Shown here piece by piece: positions 48,891 to 56,820 of a DNA stretch of 64,000 nucleotides; within the stretch, counting starts at the first letter, position 1, and each line of letters starts with the position of its first letter. The DNA lies in assembly GCA_964570795.1 (NCBI GenBank), contig CAZMYZ010000002.1, forward strand, positions 1 to 64,000, written 5' to 3'. Below the pieces are notes generated by a model. The model saw only the letters and a list, made by a program, of their open reading frames with translations. It made no database searches and was not told the DNA's origin. This DNA is from Damh-18 sp964570795. Its GTDB lineage: Bacteria > Patescibacteriota > Minisyncoccia > Phycocordibacterales > UBA918. The position numbers and the translations under genes were made by a program.

Positions 48891-49274
48891 ATGCAATCAT
48901 TGAATATTTTCAATCCAGCCGACTGGATGGACCGTTTCGTGGAGGAATTTGCAAGTTGTCCTTCTATCATTGCTCTTTCCAACTACTGTGACGAACGAAA
49001 ACCTACAAAAGTTCACTGTACAACGCGTGAGTTTGTACGAATGGACTTGTTTGTTCCACGCCAGAAGTTGCACGGCTTCCTGCATTGTCACCAGTTGAAC
49101 AATGCTCGATATGCTGCAATCAGGGTCACTACATCGCTAAAAGACGCTGATGAGTATTGGCTTGTGGTGGATTCCATCACCCGTAAGGGGTATCTCTTGC
49201 CCATCGACGCGTTTTCGGAAGAAGAATCAAAACTTTCGCTTCCACAATCGCCCGAACAACGCGCTTTTGCCTAG
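48891..49274 (+). CDS. Hypothetical small protein
   Basis: This 127-residue protein reads 'MQSLNIFNPADWMDRFVEEF', then an alpha/beta pattern with 'YWLVVDSITRKGYLLPIDAF'. It has its own promoter, an AAGGGA ribosome site and a terminator. It is a second insert between rplB and rpsS. The family is not recognised. Confidence 0.6.
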   Translation: MQSLNIFNPADWMDRFVEEFASCPSIIALSNYCDERKPTKVHCTTREFVRMDLFVPRQKLHGFLHCHQLNNARYAAIRVTTSLKDADEYWLVVDSITRKGYLLPIDAFSEEESKLSLPQSPEQRAFA

Positions 49275-49291
49275 GCAAAGCCGTCCCAAAG

Positions 49292-49320
49292 TCCCCGTAT
49301 TCATTGCGGGGCTTTTCTTT
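49292..49320 (+). terminator. Terminator of the 48891 gene
   Basis: CCCCG / CGGGG hairpin followed by CTTTTCTTTT. Confidence 0.65.
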
Positions 49321-49333
49321 TGATTAATACGTG

Positions 49334-49362
49334 TTGACATCTCTCACTCTTTCGCGTACTAT
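49334..49362 (+). promoter_or_regulatory. Promoter of the rpsS operon
   Basis: TTGACA (49334-49339), exactly 17 bp and TACTAT (49357-49362). It is followed by a leader of about 175 nt that can fold (for example TCGTTTAGCA with TGTTGCCAAACGA), probably a ribosomal-protein feedback region. Confidence 0.85.
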
Positions 49363-49543
49363 AGCCCTCGTTCAGAACTCCCCTGTGTATGCACCCTGGT
49401 GGGTGATGCAACAGACATGTGTGGGTACTTCGTTTAGCACTGGCCGTTACCTGTTGCCAAACGAGGTTCTCACCAAAGTGGCTATTTTAGGCCATTTTAT
49501 TGGTAAGAGTAACCTTATTATGCGTTCACGCGCTTTTTGAGTT

Positions 49544-49882
49544 ATGTCACGATCACTATATAAAGGACCCTATATTAATGAAAAAATCCTGAAGAAAGTT
49601 CAGGGAAAGAAGGCAGTCGATACTGGTGTTATTAAGGTGTGGGACCGTGCGTCTGTAATCACCCCAGAAATGGTGGGATTCACATTCGGCGTCCACAACG
49701 GCAAGACTCATGTTGAGGTACTTGTTGCCGAAGAGATGGTGGGGCATCGCCTTGGTGAATTTTCACCAACAAAGAAGTTCATCCGTCATGGAGGAAAGAT
49801 GCAGAAGGAACTCGAGACCAAGCGAAAGGAAGCAGAAGTAGCAGCAGCAAAGGCGGCAAAAGCAGCCCCCGCTAAGAAATAG
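49544..49882 (+). CDS. rpsS: 30S ribosomal protein uS19
   Basis: This 112-residue protein reads 'MSRSLYKGPYINEKILKKVQ', then 'WDRASVITPEMVGFTFGVHN', 'HRLGEFSPTKKFIRHGGKMQ' and an Ala/Lys-rich C-terminal tail longer than usual. It heads the second half of the split S10 operon. Confidence 0.96.
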   Translation: MSRSLYKGPYINEKILKKVQGKKAVDTGVIKVWDRASVITPEMVGFTFGVHNGKTHVEVLVAEEMVGHRLGEFSPTKKFIRHGGKMQKELETKRKEAEVAAAKAAKAAPAKK

Positions 49883-49891
49883 TCTCTATTT

Positions 49892-50215
49892 ATGAAAGCA
49901 ATACTCAAAAACTATCGTCAATCACCACGTAAAGTACGTCTCATTGCAGACCTTGTACGTGGCAAGGAGGTGAAGAAAGCACTCGATACGCTTACCTTCG
50001 TCAATAAGCGCGCTGCGCTCCCTTTTACCAAACTCATCAAGTCTGCTGAGGCAAACGCTAAGTCTCAGGGAATTGATGTATCACGCCTAATCGTAAAATC
50101 AGTTGCGGTTGATAAGGGTACTGTTTTGAAGCGTTTTATGCCACGTGCTCGTGGTACTGCATCACGCATCAACAAGCGCAACAGCCATATTAAGGTTGAA
50201 CTTAGCACCAAGTAA
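49892..50215 (+). CDS. rplV: 50S ribosomal protein uL22
   Basis: This 107-residue tunnel protein reads 'MKAILKNYRQSPRKVRLIAD', with the beta-hairpin loop 'KRFMPRARGTASRINKRNSH'. It lies 9 nt after rpsS. Confidence 0.96.
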   Translation: MKAILKNYRQSPRKVRLIADLVRGKEVKKALDTLTFVNKRAALPFTKLIKSAEANAKSQGIDVSRLIVKSVAVDKGTVLKRFMPRARGTASRINKRNSHIKVELSTK

Positions 50216-50245
50216 TCGTTCTTAATTTTAATTGTAATCACTACC

Positions 50246-50968
50246 ATGACACACGTCGCACACCCATACGTACAGCGCCTCGGAGTCATCCGTGACTGGA
50301 AGTCACGATGGTTTGCTGCTGATCCAAAGAAGTACCGTGAGTACATTCGTACCGACGGTGCAGTGCGTAAGTACCTTGCAAAGAAATTGCGCGGTATGCA
50401 CATCGCCAATGTTGAGATTGAACGCAACGAGAAGGTTTTCCGCGTTATCATTAGCACTTCACGCCCAGGTCTTATCATTGGCCGCAGTGGAGAAGGGGCA
50501 ACAAAGCTTCGCAAGGAAGTAGATATGCTTCTTCGTACATTGAAACTCACTGAGAAGCCAGAAATCAAGATTGATATCGAGGAAGTACGCTCACCAGAAA
50601 CGAGTGCATCAATCGTGGGTCAAATGGTAGTAGAAGGGCTCGAAAAGCGTATGCCGTTCCGTCGTGTTATGAAAATGACTGCAGAAAAGGTAATGGCAAA
50701 TCGTGATGTAAAGGGTATTCGTATCATTTGTTCAGGTCGCCTCGGTGGCGCAGAAATGGCACGTAAGGAAGAAATCAAGCGCGGCCGCATTCCACTCCAG
50801 ACACTTCGTGCAGACATTGACTTTGCACGCGAGACTGCAACACTTCCATACGGTGCTATTGGTGTGAAGGTATGGATTTACCGCGGAGATATTTTTGCAG
50901 ACCGCACCGCAAATACCGATGAACGAAGTACAGGAGAGCGAGCACATCGAACACGTAATCATGCATAA
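50246..50968 (+). CDS. rpsC: 30S ribosomal protein uS3
   Basis: This 240-residue protein has a KH domain with 'SRPGLIIGRSGEGATKLRKE' and a C-terminal domain with 'GRLGGAEMARKEEIKRGRIP' and 'LPYGAIGVKVWIYRGDIF'. It forms the mRNA entry site and binds in the ribosome head. Confidence 0.96.
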   Translation: MTHVAHPYVQRLGVIRDWKSRWFAADPKKYREYIRTDGAVRKYLAKKLRGMHIANVEIERNEKVFRVIISTSRPGLIIGRSGEGATKLRKEVDMLLRTLKLTEKPEIKIDIEEVRSPETSASIVGQMVVEGLEKRMPFRRVMKMTAEKVMANRDVKGIRIICSGRLGGAEMARKEEIKRGRIPLQTLRADIDFARETATLPYGAIGVKVWIYRGDIFADRTANTDERSTGERAHRTRNHA

Positions 50969-50979
50969 TCAATTCGCGT

Positions 50980-51414
50980 ATGTTATTTCCTAAAAAAGTA
51001 AAACACCGAAAGTGGCAGACAGGACGCAAGCATCCTGATCGCCTCAATGCTCCAGAGACTCGTGGTATCACGGTAGCCTTTGGTGCATTCGGACTCAAGG
51101 CTCAGACACAATCTCGTGTAAAGAGTAATCAAATTGAAGCAGCGCGACGTGTGATTTCACGAACACTCGGCAAAACCGGAAAGATTTGGATTCGTATTTT
51201 CCCTGACAAGCCAGTTACCAAGAAGGCAGCAGAAGTGCCAATGGGTAAGGGAAAGGGAGATCTGGATCACTACATGTTTGATGTACGCCCAGGTCGTGTG
51301 CTCTTTGAGATTGATGGCGTAAGTGAGGCAGTAGCGCGTGAGGCACTCAGAAAGGCAACCGCAAAACTCCCACTCAAGGCAAAGGTCGTTACCCGTGAAG
51401 AAACTACTGTGTAA
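50980..51414 (+). CDS. rplP: 50S ribosomal protein uL16
   Basis: This 144-residue protein reads 'MLFPKKVKHRKWQTGRKHPD', 'RRVISRTLGKTGKIWIRIFP' and 'DKPVTKKAAEVPMGKGKGDL'. The conserved Arg segment near residue 81 is part of 'PVTKKAAEVPMGKGKG'. It contacts the A-site tRNA elbow. Confidence 0.95.
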   Translation: MLFPKKVKHRKWQTGRKHPDRLNAPETRGITVAFGAFGLKAQTQSRVKSNQIEAARRVISRTLGKTGKIWIRIFPDKPVTKKAAEVPMGKGKGDLDHYMFDVRPGRVLFEIDGVSEAVAREALRKATAKLPLKAKVVTREETTV

Positions 51415-51418
51415 TCGT

Positions 51419-51610
51419 ATGACTATGACTGAATTACAAAAGAAGACTGACGGAGACCTTGTACAATTTATCAACGAAAAGCGAGAGGAACTCCGTAAAC
51501 TCCGATTTGGAGTTACCGGAAGTGGCATGCGCAATACACGTTCAATTCGGGCAATCCGACACGAAATTGCACAAGCACTCACTGAACTTCGCACCCGGGC
51601 AAAAGCATAA
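51419..51610 (+). CDS. rpmC: 50S ribosomal protein uL29
   Basis: This 63-residue two-helix protein reads 'MTMTELQKKTDGDLVQFINE' and 'LRFGVTGSGMRNTRSIRAIR'. ATG at 51419 or 51425 is possible. It sits 4 nt after rplP. Confidence 0.93.
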   Translation: MTMTELQKKTDGDLVQFINEKREELRKLRFGVTGSGMRNTRSIRAIRHEIAQALTELRTRAKA

Positions 51611-51629
51611 CTAGACCACTATAAATAAT

Positions 51630-51893
51630 ATGGCAACAGAAACAACAACAGAAACAACACTCGCCGGAGGACGCGTTCTCCGTGGGACTGTGGTTTCCAC
51701 AAAAATGCAGGATACCATCACGGTCGCTGTTGAGCGTTACGTTATGCACCCAAAGTACAAGAAGTTCATGCGTCGTACTAAAAAGTACCTCGTTGATGAC
51801 AAGGGCAATACTGCAAAGGAAGGGGATTTGGTCGAAATCCGCGAGACACGTCCACTCTCAAAGCGAAAGCACTTTGAGCTTGTAAAGGGTTAA
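51630..51893 (+). CDS. rpsQ: 30S ribosomal protein uS17
   Basis: This 87-residue OB-fold protein has 'LRGTVVSTKMQDTITVAVER', 'HPKYKKFMRRTKKYLVDDKG' and 'GDLVEIRETRPLSKRKHFEL'. It has a short Thr-rich N-terminal extension. Confidence 0.95.
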   Translation: MATETTTETTLAGGRVLRGTVVSTKMQDTITVAVERYVMHPKYKKFMRRTKKYLVDDKGNTAKEGDLVEIRETRPLSKRKHFELVKG

Positions 51894-51912
51894 TCGCGCT
51901 AACTATTTACGT

Positions 51913-52284
51913 ATGATTCAACCACAAACAATTGTCAAAATTACTGACAACTCAGGAGGAAAAATCGGTCGCGTATTTAAAGTACTCGGCGGCTCAAAGA
52001 AGCGTTACGCTGAACTCGGTGAACTCGTGGTACTTTCCGTACAAACTGCAGAACCACGAAAGCCGGTAAAGAAGAAGGATGTTGTCTACGGAGTAGTGGT
52101 GCGTCAGGTAAAGCCATTCCGTCGCAAGGACGGTTCATATGTCAGTTTTGATGACAATGCCGTTGTTTTGGTCGACAAAGAAAAGAAGGAGCCAAAGGCA
52201 AACCGTGTGTTTGGTCCTATCCCACGTGAATTGGGTGAAGCAGGTTACCAGAAGATTGTCTCACTCGCACCTGAGGTTGTATAA
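51913..52284 (+). CDS. rplN: 50S ribosomal protein uL14
   Basis: This 123-residue protein reads 'MIQPQTIVKITDNSGGKIGR', then 'YGVVVRQVKPFRRKDGSYVS', 'FDDNAVVLVDKEKKEPKANR' and 'VFGPIPRELGEAGYQKIVSL'. Confidence 0.96.
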   Translation: MIQPQTIVKITDNSGGKIGRVFKVLGGSKKRYAELGELVVLSVQTAEPRKPVKKKDVVYGVVVRQVKPFRRKDGSYVSFDDNAVVLVDKEKKEPKANRVFGPIPRELGEAGYQKIVSLAPEVV

Positions 52285-52305
52285 GCGCTATCTAATGTTA
52301 TCTAT

Positions 52306-52623
52306 ATGAAAATCAAAAAAGGAGATACCGTTTTGGTAACCGCAGGAAAGGATAAGGGAAAGGAAGGGAAAGTGATGATTAGTTTCCCGAAGCAAATGAA
52401 GGTACTCGTCGAGGGAGTCAACATTGCGAAGCGCCATCAAAAGGCAAAGCGCCGTGGTTCACAAGGACAAATCATCGAAAAACCAATGCCAATTCCTGTT
52501 TCGAATGTTGCATTCAAAGATGCAAAAACGGGCAAGCCAGTGCGCGTTGGGTACATCACCGAGGGCGAGGGTGATGCAGCAAAGAAAGTACGTGTCGCAC
52601 GTCCGACTGGTACAAAGATTTAG
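52306..52623 (+). CDS. rplX: 50S ribosomal protein uL24
   Basis: This 105-residue KOW-domain protein reads 'MKIKKGDTVLVTAGKDKGKE', then 'KVLVEGVNIAKRHQKAKRRG' and 'GQIIEKPMPIPVSNVAF'. It is an early assembly initiator of the large subunit. Confidence 0.95.
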   Translation: MKIKKGDTVLVTAGKDKGKEGKVMISFPKQMKVLVEGVNIAKRHQKAKRRGSQGQIIEKPMPIPVSNVAFKDAKTGKPVRVGYITEGEGDAAKKVRVARPTGTKI

Positions 52624-52651
52624 TACGAGGTAACGAATAATATTTGGTCGT

Positions 52652-53236
52652 ATGAAAACAATGAAAGAAACATTACAAGGAACCTACGCAGCTCTCAAAG
52701 AGGAGTGTGGGTATACGAATGTAATGCAAGCACCACGTGTTGCAAAGGTGGTGATTTCAACCGGTACCGGAAAGATTCAAGACAAGCAAAAATTGGCGCT
52801 TATTCAGGATCGTCTTGCACGTATCACCGGGCAAAAGTTGATGCCACGCCCTGCAAAGCAGTCAATTGCATCATTTAAACTTCGTGAGGGTGAGATTATT
52901 GGCTACCAGGCGACACTTCGGGGCCCACGTATGCACGATTTTCTCCATAAATTGATCCATCTCGCAATCCCACAGACGCGCGACTTCCGCGGACTCAAGG
53001 TAGGAGCAATCGATGAAATGGGCAATTACACCATCGGCATCAAGGAACACACCATTTTCCCAGAAACTGCTGACGAGGAAATTAAGGATGTATTTGGATT
53101 TGCAATCACTATCGTTACCACTGCAAAGACAAAGAAAGAAGCAGAGGCACTCCTCCGCTACATCGGTATCCCTCTTAAAGCAAAGGGAACAGTAGAAGAA
53201 AAGAAAGCAAAGAAGGACGTAAAGCGAAGAAAGTAA
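52652..53236 (+). CDS. rplE: 50S ribosomal protein uL5
   Basis: This 194-residue protein's hallmarks include 'VVISTGTGKIQDKQKLA', 'RITGQKLMPRPAKQSIASFK', 'GPRMHDFLHKLIHLAIPQTR' and 'IGIKEHTIFPE'. The Lys-rich C-terminus is somewhat longer than usual. It is the last gene before the second insertion into the operon. Confidence 0.95.
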   Translation: MKTMKETLQGTYAALKEECGYTNVMQAPRVAKVVISTGTGKIQDKQKLALIQDRLARITGQKLMPRPAKQSIASFKLREGEIIGYQATLRGPRMHDFLHKLIHLAIPQTRDFRGLKVGAIDEMGNYTIGIKEHTIFPETADEEIKDVFGFAITIVTTAKTKKEAEALLRYIGIPLKAKGTVEEKKAKKDVKRRK

Positions 53237-53245
53237 GAGTAACAT

Positions 53246-53287
53246 GAATACAAAAATACCCTGCATATGCAGGGTATTTTTGTATTC
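53246..53287 (+). terminator. 42-nt perfect palindrome terminator after rplE
   Basis: GAATACAAAAATACCCTGCA and its exact complement form a 21-bp stem with almost no loop, which contains TTTTT. It separates rplE from the inserted gene. Confidence 0.8.
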
Positions 53288-53302
53288 AGACGCTTAAGTG
53301 AA

Positions 53303-53332
53303 TTGACAATTGTGTATATAATGTGTTATATT
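53303..53332 (+). promoter_or_regulatory. Promoter of the inserted 53369 gene
   Basis: TTGACA (53303-53308), 18 bp and TATATT (53327-53332). Confidence 0.65.
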
Positions 53333-53368
53333 GTTAAAAGTATTTCACATGAAAGTGAGGGTGGGTCC

Positions 53369-53689
53369 ATGAAAGAGTATTCCGGCGAATTTAGCAAAAA
53401 TAGCGGCAAACTCGCTGTGGGTGTTGTACAGCAAGTGCTGTTATCCGCCGAGGGGTGTTATAACATCATTATCGAAGATGATGAGAGTGATTTGCACGAA
53501 ATCACCCTTCAGAGGTCGTTTTTAAAAGATTTTGGTGTCGAGTCACTTCTTGGTTCCAGAGTCATCTACGCCCGCGTGGATTATGAGTTTCAATGCCCAG
53601 ATCCAGATTACAGTTCACGCAATTGGGAGGAGGTACTTCATTACCTTAGCGGAAGCATGGCCGGTCGCACGCTCCGTGAAGTACATTAA
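53369..53689 (+). CDS. Hypothetical acidic protein inserted in the spc operon
   Basis: This 106-residue protein reads 'MKEYSGEFSKNSGKLAVGVV', 'CYNIIIEDDESDLHEITLQR' and 'VIYARVDYEFQCPDPDYSSR'. It is acidic, beta-rich and soluble, unlike its basic ribosomal neighbours. A GAGGGTGGG region precedes the ATG at 53369; the frame is open further upstream through the terminator. It has its own promoter and terminator. Confidence 0.6.
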   Translation: MKEYSGEFSKNSGKLAVGVVQQVLLSAEGCYNIIIEDDESDLHEITLQRSFLKDFGVESLLGSRVIYARVDYEFQCPDPDYSSRNWEEVLHYLSGSMAGRTLREVH

Positions 53690-53709
53690 TTTCCAAGCGT
53701 CTCTCAAAT

Positions 53710-53742
53710 TACCCCGCAAGCATGCTTGCGGGGTTTCTTTTT
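53710..53742 (+). terminator. Terminator of the 53369 gene
   Basis: ACCCCGCAAGC / GCTTGCGGGGT stem followed by TTCTTTTTT. Confidence 0.85.
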
Positions 53743-53745
53743 TAT

Positions 53746-53774
53746 GTTGACTCTCAGGGCTATTTTTGGTATAG
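53746..53774 (+). promoter_or_regulatory. Promoter of the rpsN-secY operon
   Basis: TTGACT (53746-53751), exactly 17 bp and TATAGT (53769-53774). The leader of about 235 nt (to 54014) carries several hairpins and no gene. Confidence 0.85.
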
Positions 53775-53798
53775 TCTCCCACGTAGCGATATTCGCAC

Positions 53799-53820
53799 CT
53801 GCCTACCGGCAGGCAGGTAC
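53799..53820 (+). repeat. Palindrome in the rpsN leader
   Basis: ACCTGCCTACCGGCAGGCAGGT (22 bp, shown here by its arms ACCTGCCT / AGGCAGGT). I recall very similar 20-mers as dispersed repeats in Parcubacteria genomes; this is from memory and unverified. It lies about 20 nt after the expected transcription start. Confidence 0.5.
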
Positions 53821-54014
53821 TCTCGTGTTATAACCCAAAAGGGAAACACAGACGCGCCGATTGTACACTCGTAATTGAGTGCAACGGAAAGCGAGTCTTT
53901 TTGAGTATTGCGTAAGGAGAGAACGGTCACCACTTCTCGGTGAGACCACTTTTCGCCAATCAAAATAACGCTTCTTTTGGTTTACCAAAAGTTATTAATC
54001 AAACCATAATCGTA

Positions 54015-54200
54015 ATGGCAAGAAAATCAGTCAAGTTGCGTGCAGTACGCACGCCGAAGTACAAGAGCCAAGTAGTACGCCGATGCTTCAAATGCGGTCG
54101 AAAGCGTGGGTACATGCGAGATTTCGATATGTGTCGAATCTGTTTCCGTGAAGCAGCGCATGAAGGACATATACCAGGTATTAAGAAATCATCATGGTAA
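54015..54200 (+). CDS. rpsN: 30S ribosomal protein uS14, zinc type
   Basis: This 61-residue protein reads 'MARKSVKLRAVRTPKYKSQV', with the four-Cys zinc site 'RRCFKCGRKRGYMRDFDMCR' and 'ICFREAAHEGHIPG'. The ATG at 54015 gives the standard length; the frame is open upstream in the leader. It overlaps rpsH by 7 nt. Confidence 0.95.
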   Translation: MARKSVKLRAVRTPKYKSQVVRRCFKCGRKRGYMRDFDMCRICFREAAHEGHIPGIKKSSW

Positions 54201-54589
54201 ACGACCCTGTAGGAGATTTCATCATCCAACTCAAGAATGCCGGGATGGTGCGAAAAGTATCCATAAGTATTCCGTACTCAAAGTTGAAGCATGCAGTTGC
54301 AGATAAACTCGTTGAAGCGGGTTTCATCACTAAGGCAGAAAAATATGGCAAAAAGGTAAAGAAGACGCTTGATATTACCCTTAAGTACGATGCAGCGGGT
54401 ACTCACGAAATTCGTGGAGTAAAGCGTGTTTCAAAGCCAGGTCGACGTCTTTATCTCGGTGTTGCAGAGATTTTCCCGGTCAAGTTTGGCAAGGGAAAGC
54501 GTATTCTCTCAACCCCCGCAGGCATTCTCACCGGTGAAGAAGCAAAGGAGAAGAATGTTGGTGGCGAGGAACTATTCATCATTTGGTAA
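54194..54589 (+). CDS. rpsH: 30S ribosomal protein uS8
   Basis: This 131-residue protein reads 'VNDPVGDFIIQLKNAGMVRK' and ends with 'ILSTPAGILTGEEAKEKNVG' and 'GEELFIIW'. In E. coli S8 represses the spc operon by binding the L5 mRNA; here the transcription unit starts after rplE, so that control cannot be identical. Confidence 0.95.
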   Translation: MVNDPVGDFIIQLKNAGMVRKVSISIPYSKLKHAVADKLVEAGFITKAEKYGKKVKKTLDITLKYDAAGTHEIRGVKRVSKPGRRLYLGVAEIFPVKFGKGKRILSTPAGILTGEEAKEKNVGGEELFIIW

Positions 54590-54600
54590 CTACACACACT

Positions 54601-55137
54601 ATGAGCAGATTAGGAAAACAACCAATCCAGGTTCCTGCAAACGTAGAAATTACGGTTGCTGATGGATTGATTAAGGTTAAAGGACCAAAAGGTGAGCTTT
54701 CACGCGTTATTGCGGGAGATGTTGCTGTTACGGTAGAAGGGGGTGTTGCTACAGTGACGAAAACCAAGGAAAACAAGAAGGCTCAGGCACTTTGGGGTAC
54801 CTACGCAGCACACATCCATAATATGATTAAGGGCGTTACCGAAGGTTTCACCAAGATTCTTGAAATTGAAGGAGTGGGCTACAAGGGCGAAGCACAGGGT
54901 AATAAGATTAAGTTGAACGTTGGCTTTTCACATCCTGTAGAACTCGTTGCTCCAGAAGGAGTCCAGGTTACTACTGAGAAGGGTGTCATCACTGTTACCG
55001 GTATTGATAAAGAAGTAGTAGGGCAGTTTGCTGCCGATATTCACAAGGTAAAGAAGCCAGAGCCATACAAGGGTAAGGGTATTCGCTACCGCGGTGAATT
55101 CATTATTAGAAAGCAGGGTAAGAAGGGTGTTGCATAA
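54601..55137 (+). CDS. rplF: 50S ribosomal protein uL6
   Basis: This 178-residue protein reads 'MSRLGKQPIQVPANVEITVA', then 'LWGTYAAHIHNMIKGVTEGF' and the C-terminal 'PEPYKGKGIRYRGEFIIRKQ'. I chose the ATG at 54601. Confidence 0.95.
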   Translation: MSRLGKQPIQVPANVEITVADGLIKVKGPKGELSRVIAGDVAVTVEGGVATVTKTKENKKAQALWGTYAAHIHNMIKGVTEGFTKILEIEGVGYKGEAQGNKIKLNVGFSHPVELVAPEGVQVTTEKGVITVTGIDKEVVGQFAADIHKVKKPEPYKGKGIRYRGEFIIRKQGKKGVA

Positions 55138-55158
55138 TCGCACATTCCGAAACGTACT

Positions 55159-55509
55159 ATGAGTATCACATCACAAAAAGTAGCAAAGCGCGTTCGTCGA
55201 CATGCACGCATTCGTGCAAAGGTCAGCGGTACTGCAGCATGCCCACGTCTTGCCGTCTTTCGCAGTAATCGTTTCATCTACGCACAGCTCATCGATGATG
55301 AGAGCGGGGTAACGCTTGTCGGGCTTGACACGAGGAAGGCTACCGGTGCGACTGCACTCTTGCGCGCGCGCTCTCTCGGCACGCTCGTCGCAGAGGCAGC
55401 AAAGAAGAAAGGGGTAGAACGTGTCGTCTTTGACCGCGGTGGATTCCAATATCAGGGCGCAGTTGTAGAACTCGCCGATGGAGCACGCGAAGCAGGACTC
55501 GTCTTTTAA
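55159..55509 (+). CDS. rplR: 50S ribosomal protein uL18
   Basis: This 116-residue protein reads 'RVRRHARIRAKVSGTAACPR', 'LAVFRSNRFIYAQLIDDESG' and 'VVFDRGGFQYQGAVVELADG'. It binds 5S rRNA. Confidence 0.95.
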   Translation: MSITSQKVAKRVRRHARIRAKVSGTAACPRLAVFRSNRFIYAQLIDDESGVTLVGLDTRKATGATALLRARSLGTLVAEAAKKKGVERVVFDRGGFQYQGAVVELADGAREAGLVF

Positions 55510-55536
55510 CGAAAACAATAACTAGCAATACGAAAC

Positions 55537-56202
55537 ATGAATGAAGTTACACAGCAGGAAGCTACAACTGAAACTACGGTTTCAGCACCGGTAGCCGGAA
55601 ACACACCAAGTGCGCCCGCTACCACCGATGCACCCGCTGGCGCTCCATCATCCTATCGCGGTCAGCGCGGAGGAGGTGCACGTCGCGGTGGTGCAGGAAG
55701 TACGGGAGGGGGCGATGATCGCCGCAATCCACGACGTGCACGTCGCACACCTCGTCGCGACGATCGTGTTCGCTCTGAGTTTGATCAAAAAATCATTAGT
55801 ATTCGCCGCGTAACTCGTGTGATGGCCGGAGGTCGTCGCTTCAGTTTCTCAGTAGCAATCGTGATTGGAAATAAGAAAGGAAAGGTAGGTGTAGGTATTG
55901 GTAAGGCAGGGGACACACAACTCGCTATTGAAAAAGCGGTACGCAGCGCCCGCAAGAACCTTATTGAGATTCCACTCAATAAGTATCAGCATATTCCTCA
56001 TGATGTACAGGCAAAGTTGTCTTCAAGTGAGGTTATGATTATGCCCGCACCAGGACGTGGACTCGTTGCAGGAAGTTCTGTACGTACAGTCCTTGAACTC
56101 GGCGGTGTAAAGGATGTTACCGCAAAGATCTTCTCACGAAGCAAGAACAAACTTAACAACGCCCGTTCAGCAATTGCAGCACTTAAGAAACTTAAAGCGT
56201 AA
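55537..56202 (+). CDS. rpsE: 30S ribosomal protein uS5
   Basis: This 221-residue protein has an N-terminal low-complexity extension of about 80 residues rich in Thr/Ala, then Gly/Arg ('GQRGGGARRGGAGSTGGGDD'). The core has 'IISIRRVTRVMAGGRRFSFS', 'KVGVGIGKAGDTQLAIEKAV' and 'PAPGRGLVAGSSVRTVLELG'. No rpmD (uL30) gene follows, unlike most bacteria. Confidence 0.95.
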   Translation: MNEVTQQEATTETTVSAPVAGNTPSAPATTDAPAGAPSSYRGQRGGGARRGGAGSTGGGDDRRNPRRARRTPRRDDRVRSEFDQKIISIRRVTRVMAGGRRFSFSVAIVIGNKKGKVGVGIGKAGDTQLAIEKAVRSARKNLIEIPLNKYQHIPHDVQAKLSSSEVMIMPAPGRGLVAGSSVRTVLELGGVKDVTAKIFSRSKNKLNNARSAIAALKKLKA

Positions 56203-56223
56203 CGCTCGTAATTTAAAAATAAT

Positions 56224-56673
56224 ATGCAACTACATCAACTTCAGCCAAAGACAGTTCGCAAAACAGCAAAGCGTATTGGTCGCGGTGGTAAGCGTGGAAA
56301 GACTTCCGGAAAGGGAGGAAAGGGACAGACCGCACGCGCAGGTAGCCGCCCACGACCAGAAATGCGCGATGTTGTAAAGCGACTGCCAAAACTCCGTGGA
56401 TTCGGTAAGAATCGCGCACGAACCGTAAATAACGAGCGTGTACTTCCTACTGTCGTCAATCTCGCTGCACTCAACACAGTATTCGAAGCAGGAGACACTG
56501 TTTCACCACAGACACTTATTGCGAAGGGACTTATCAGTCTCCGTCGTGGAAAGGCACCACAAGTAAAGATTCTTGGAAATGGAGATATCAGCAAGAAAGT
56601 AACCCTTTCAGGCTGTGTATATTCTGCATCTGCAAAGACCAAAATTGAGGCAGCAGGTGGATCAGTACTCTAA
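56224..56673 (+). CDS. rplO: 50S ribosomal protein uL15
   Basis: This 149-residue protein reads 'MQLHQLQPKTVRKTAKRIGR', 'GKRGKTSGKGGKGQTARAGS' and the C-terminal 'ISKKVTLSGCVYSASAKTKI'. It lies directly after rpsE because rpmD is absent, a typical feature of CPR genomes. Confidence 0.95.
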   Translation: MQLHQLQPKTVRKTAKRIGRGGKRGKTSGKGGKGQTARAGSRPRPEMRDVVKRLPKLRGFGKNRARTVNNERVLPTVVNLAALNTVFEAGDTVSPQTLIAKGLISLRRGKAPQVKILGNGDISKKVTLSGCVYSASAKTKIEAAGGSVL

Positions 56674-56681
56674 TACCCTAT

Positions 56682-56820
56682 AACCCACGCGAGTGGGTTT
56701 GTGGGTGTAGTATAGTAGAGGAAGGTTTGTACAATGTTTCTCTTTGAGAAACATTAGGTCAGAAATTAATACACATAATTCGCTGGCACGCTGTTAAAAA
56801 CAGTGTGCCACAGCACTAGG
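56682..56820 (+). promoter_or_regulatory. secY leader with hairpins
   Basis: AACCCAC / GTGGGTT (56682-56699) right after rplO is followed by a TATAGT box near 56713. Two stable hairpins then precede the secY ATG: ATGTTTCTC / GAGAAACAT (56734-56755) and GGCACGCTGTT / ACAGTGTGCC (56784-56809). secY may have its own regulated transcript. Confidence 0.5.
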
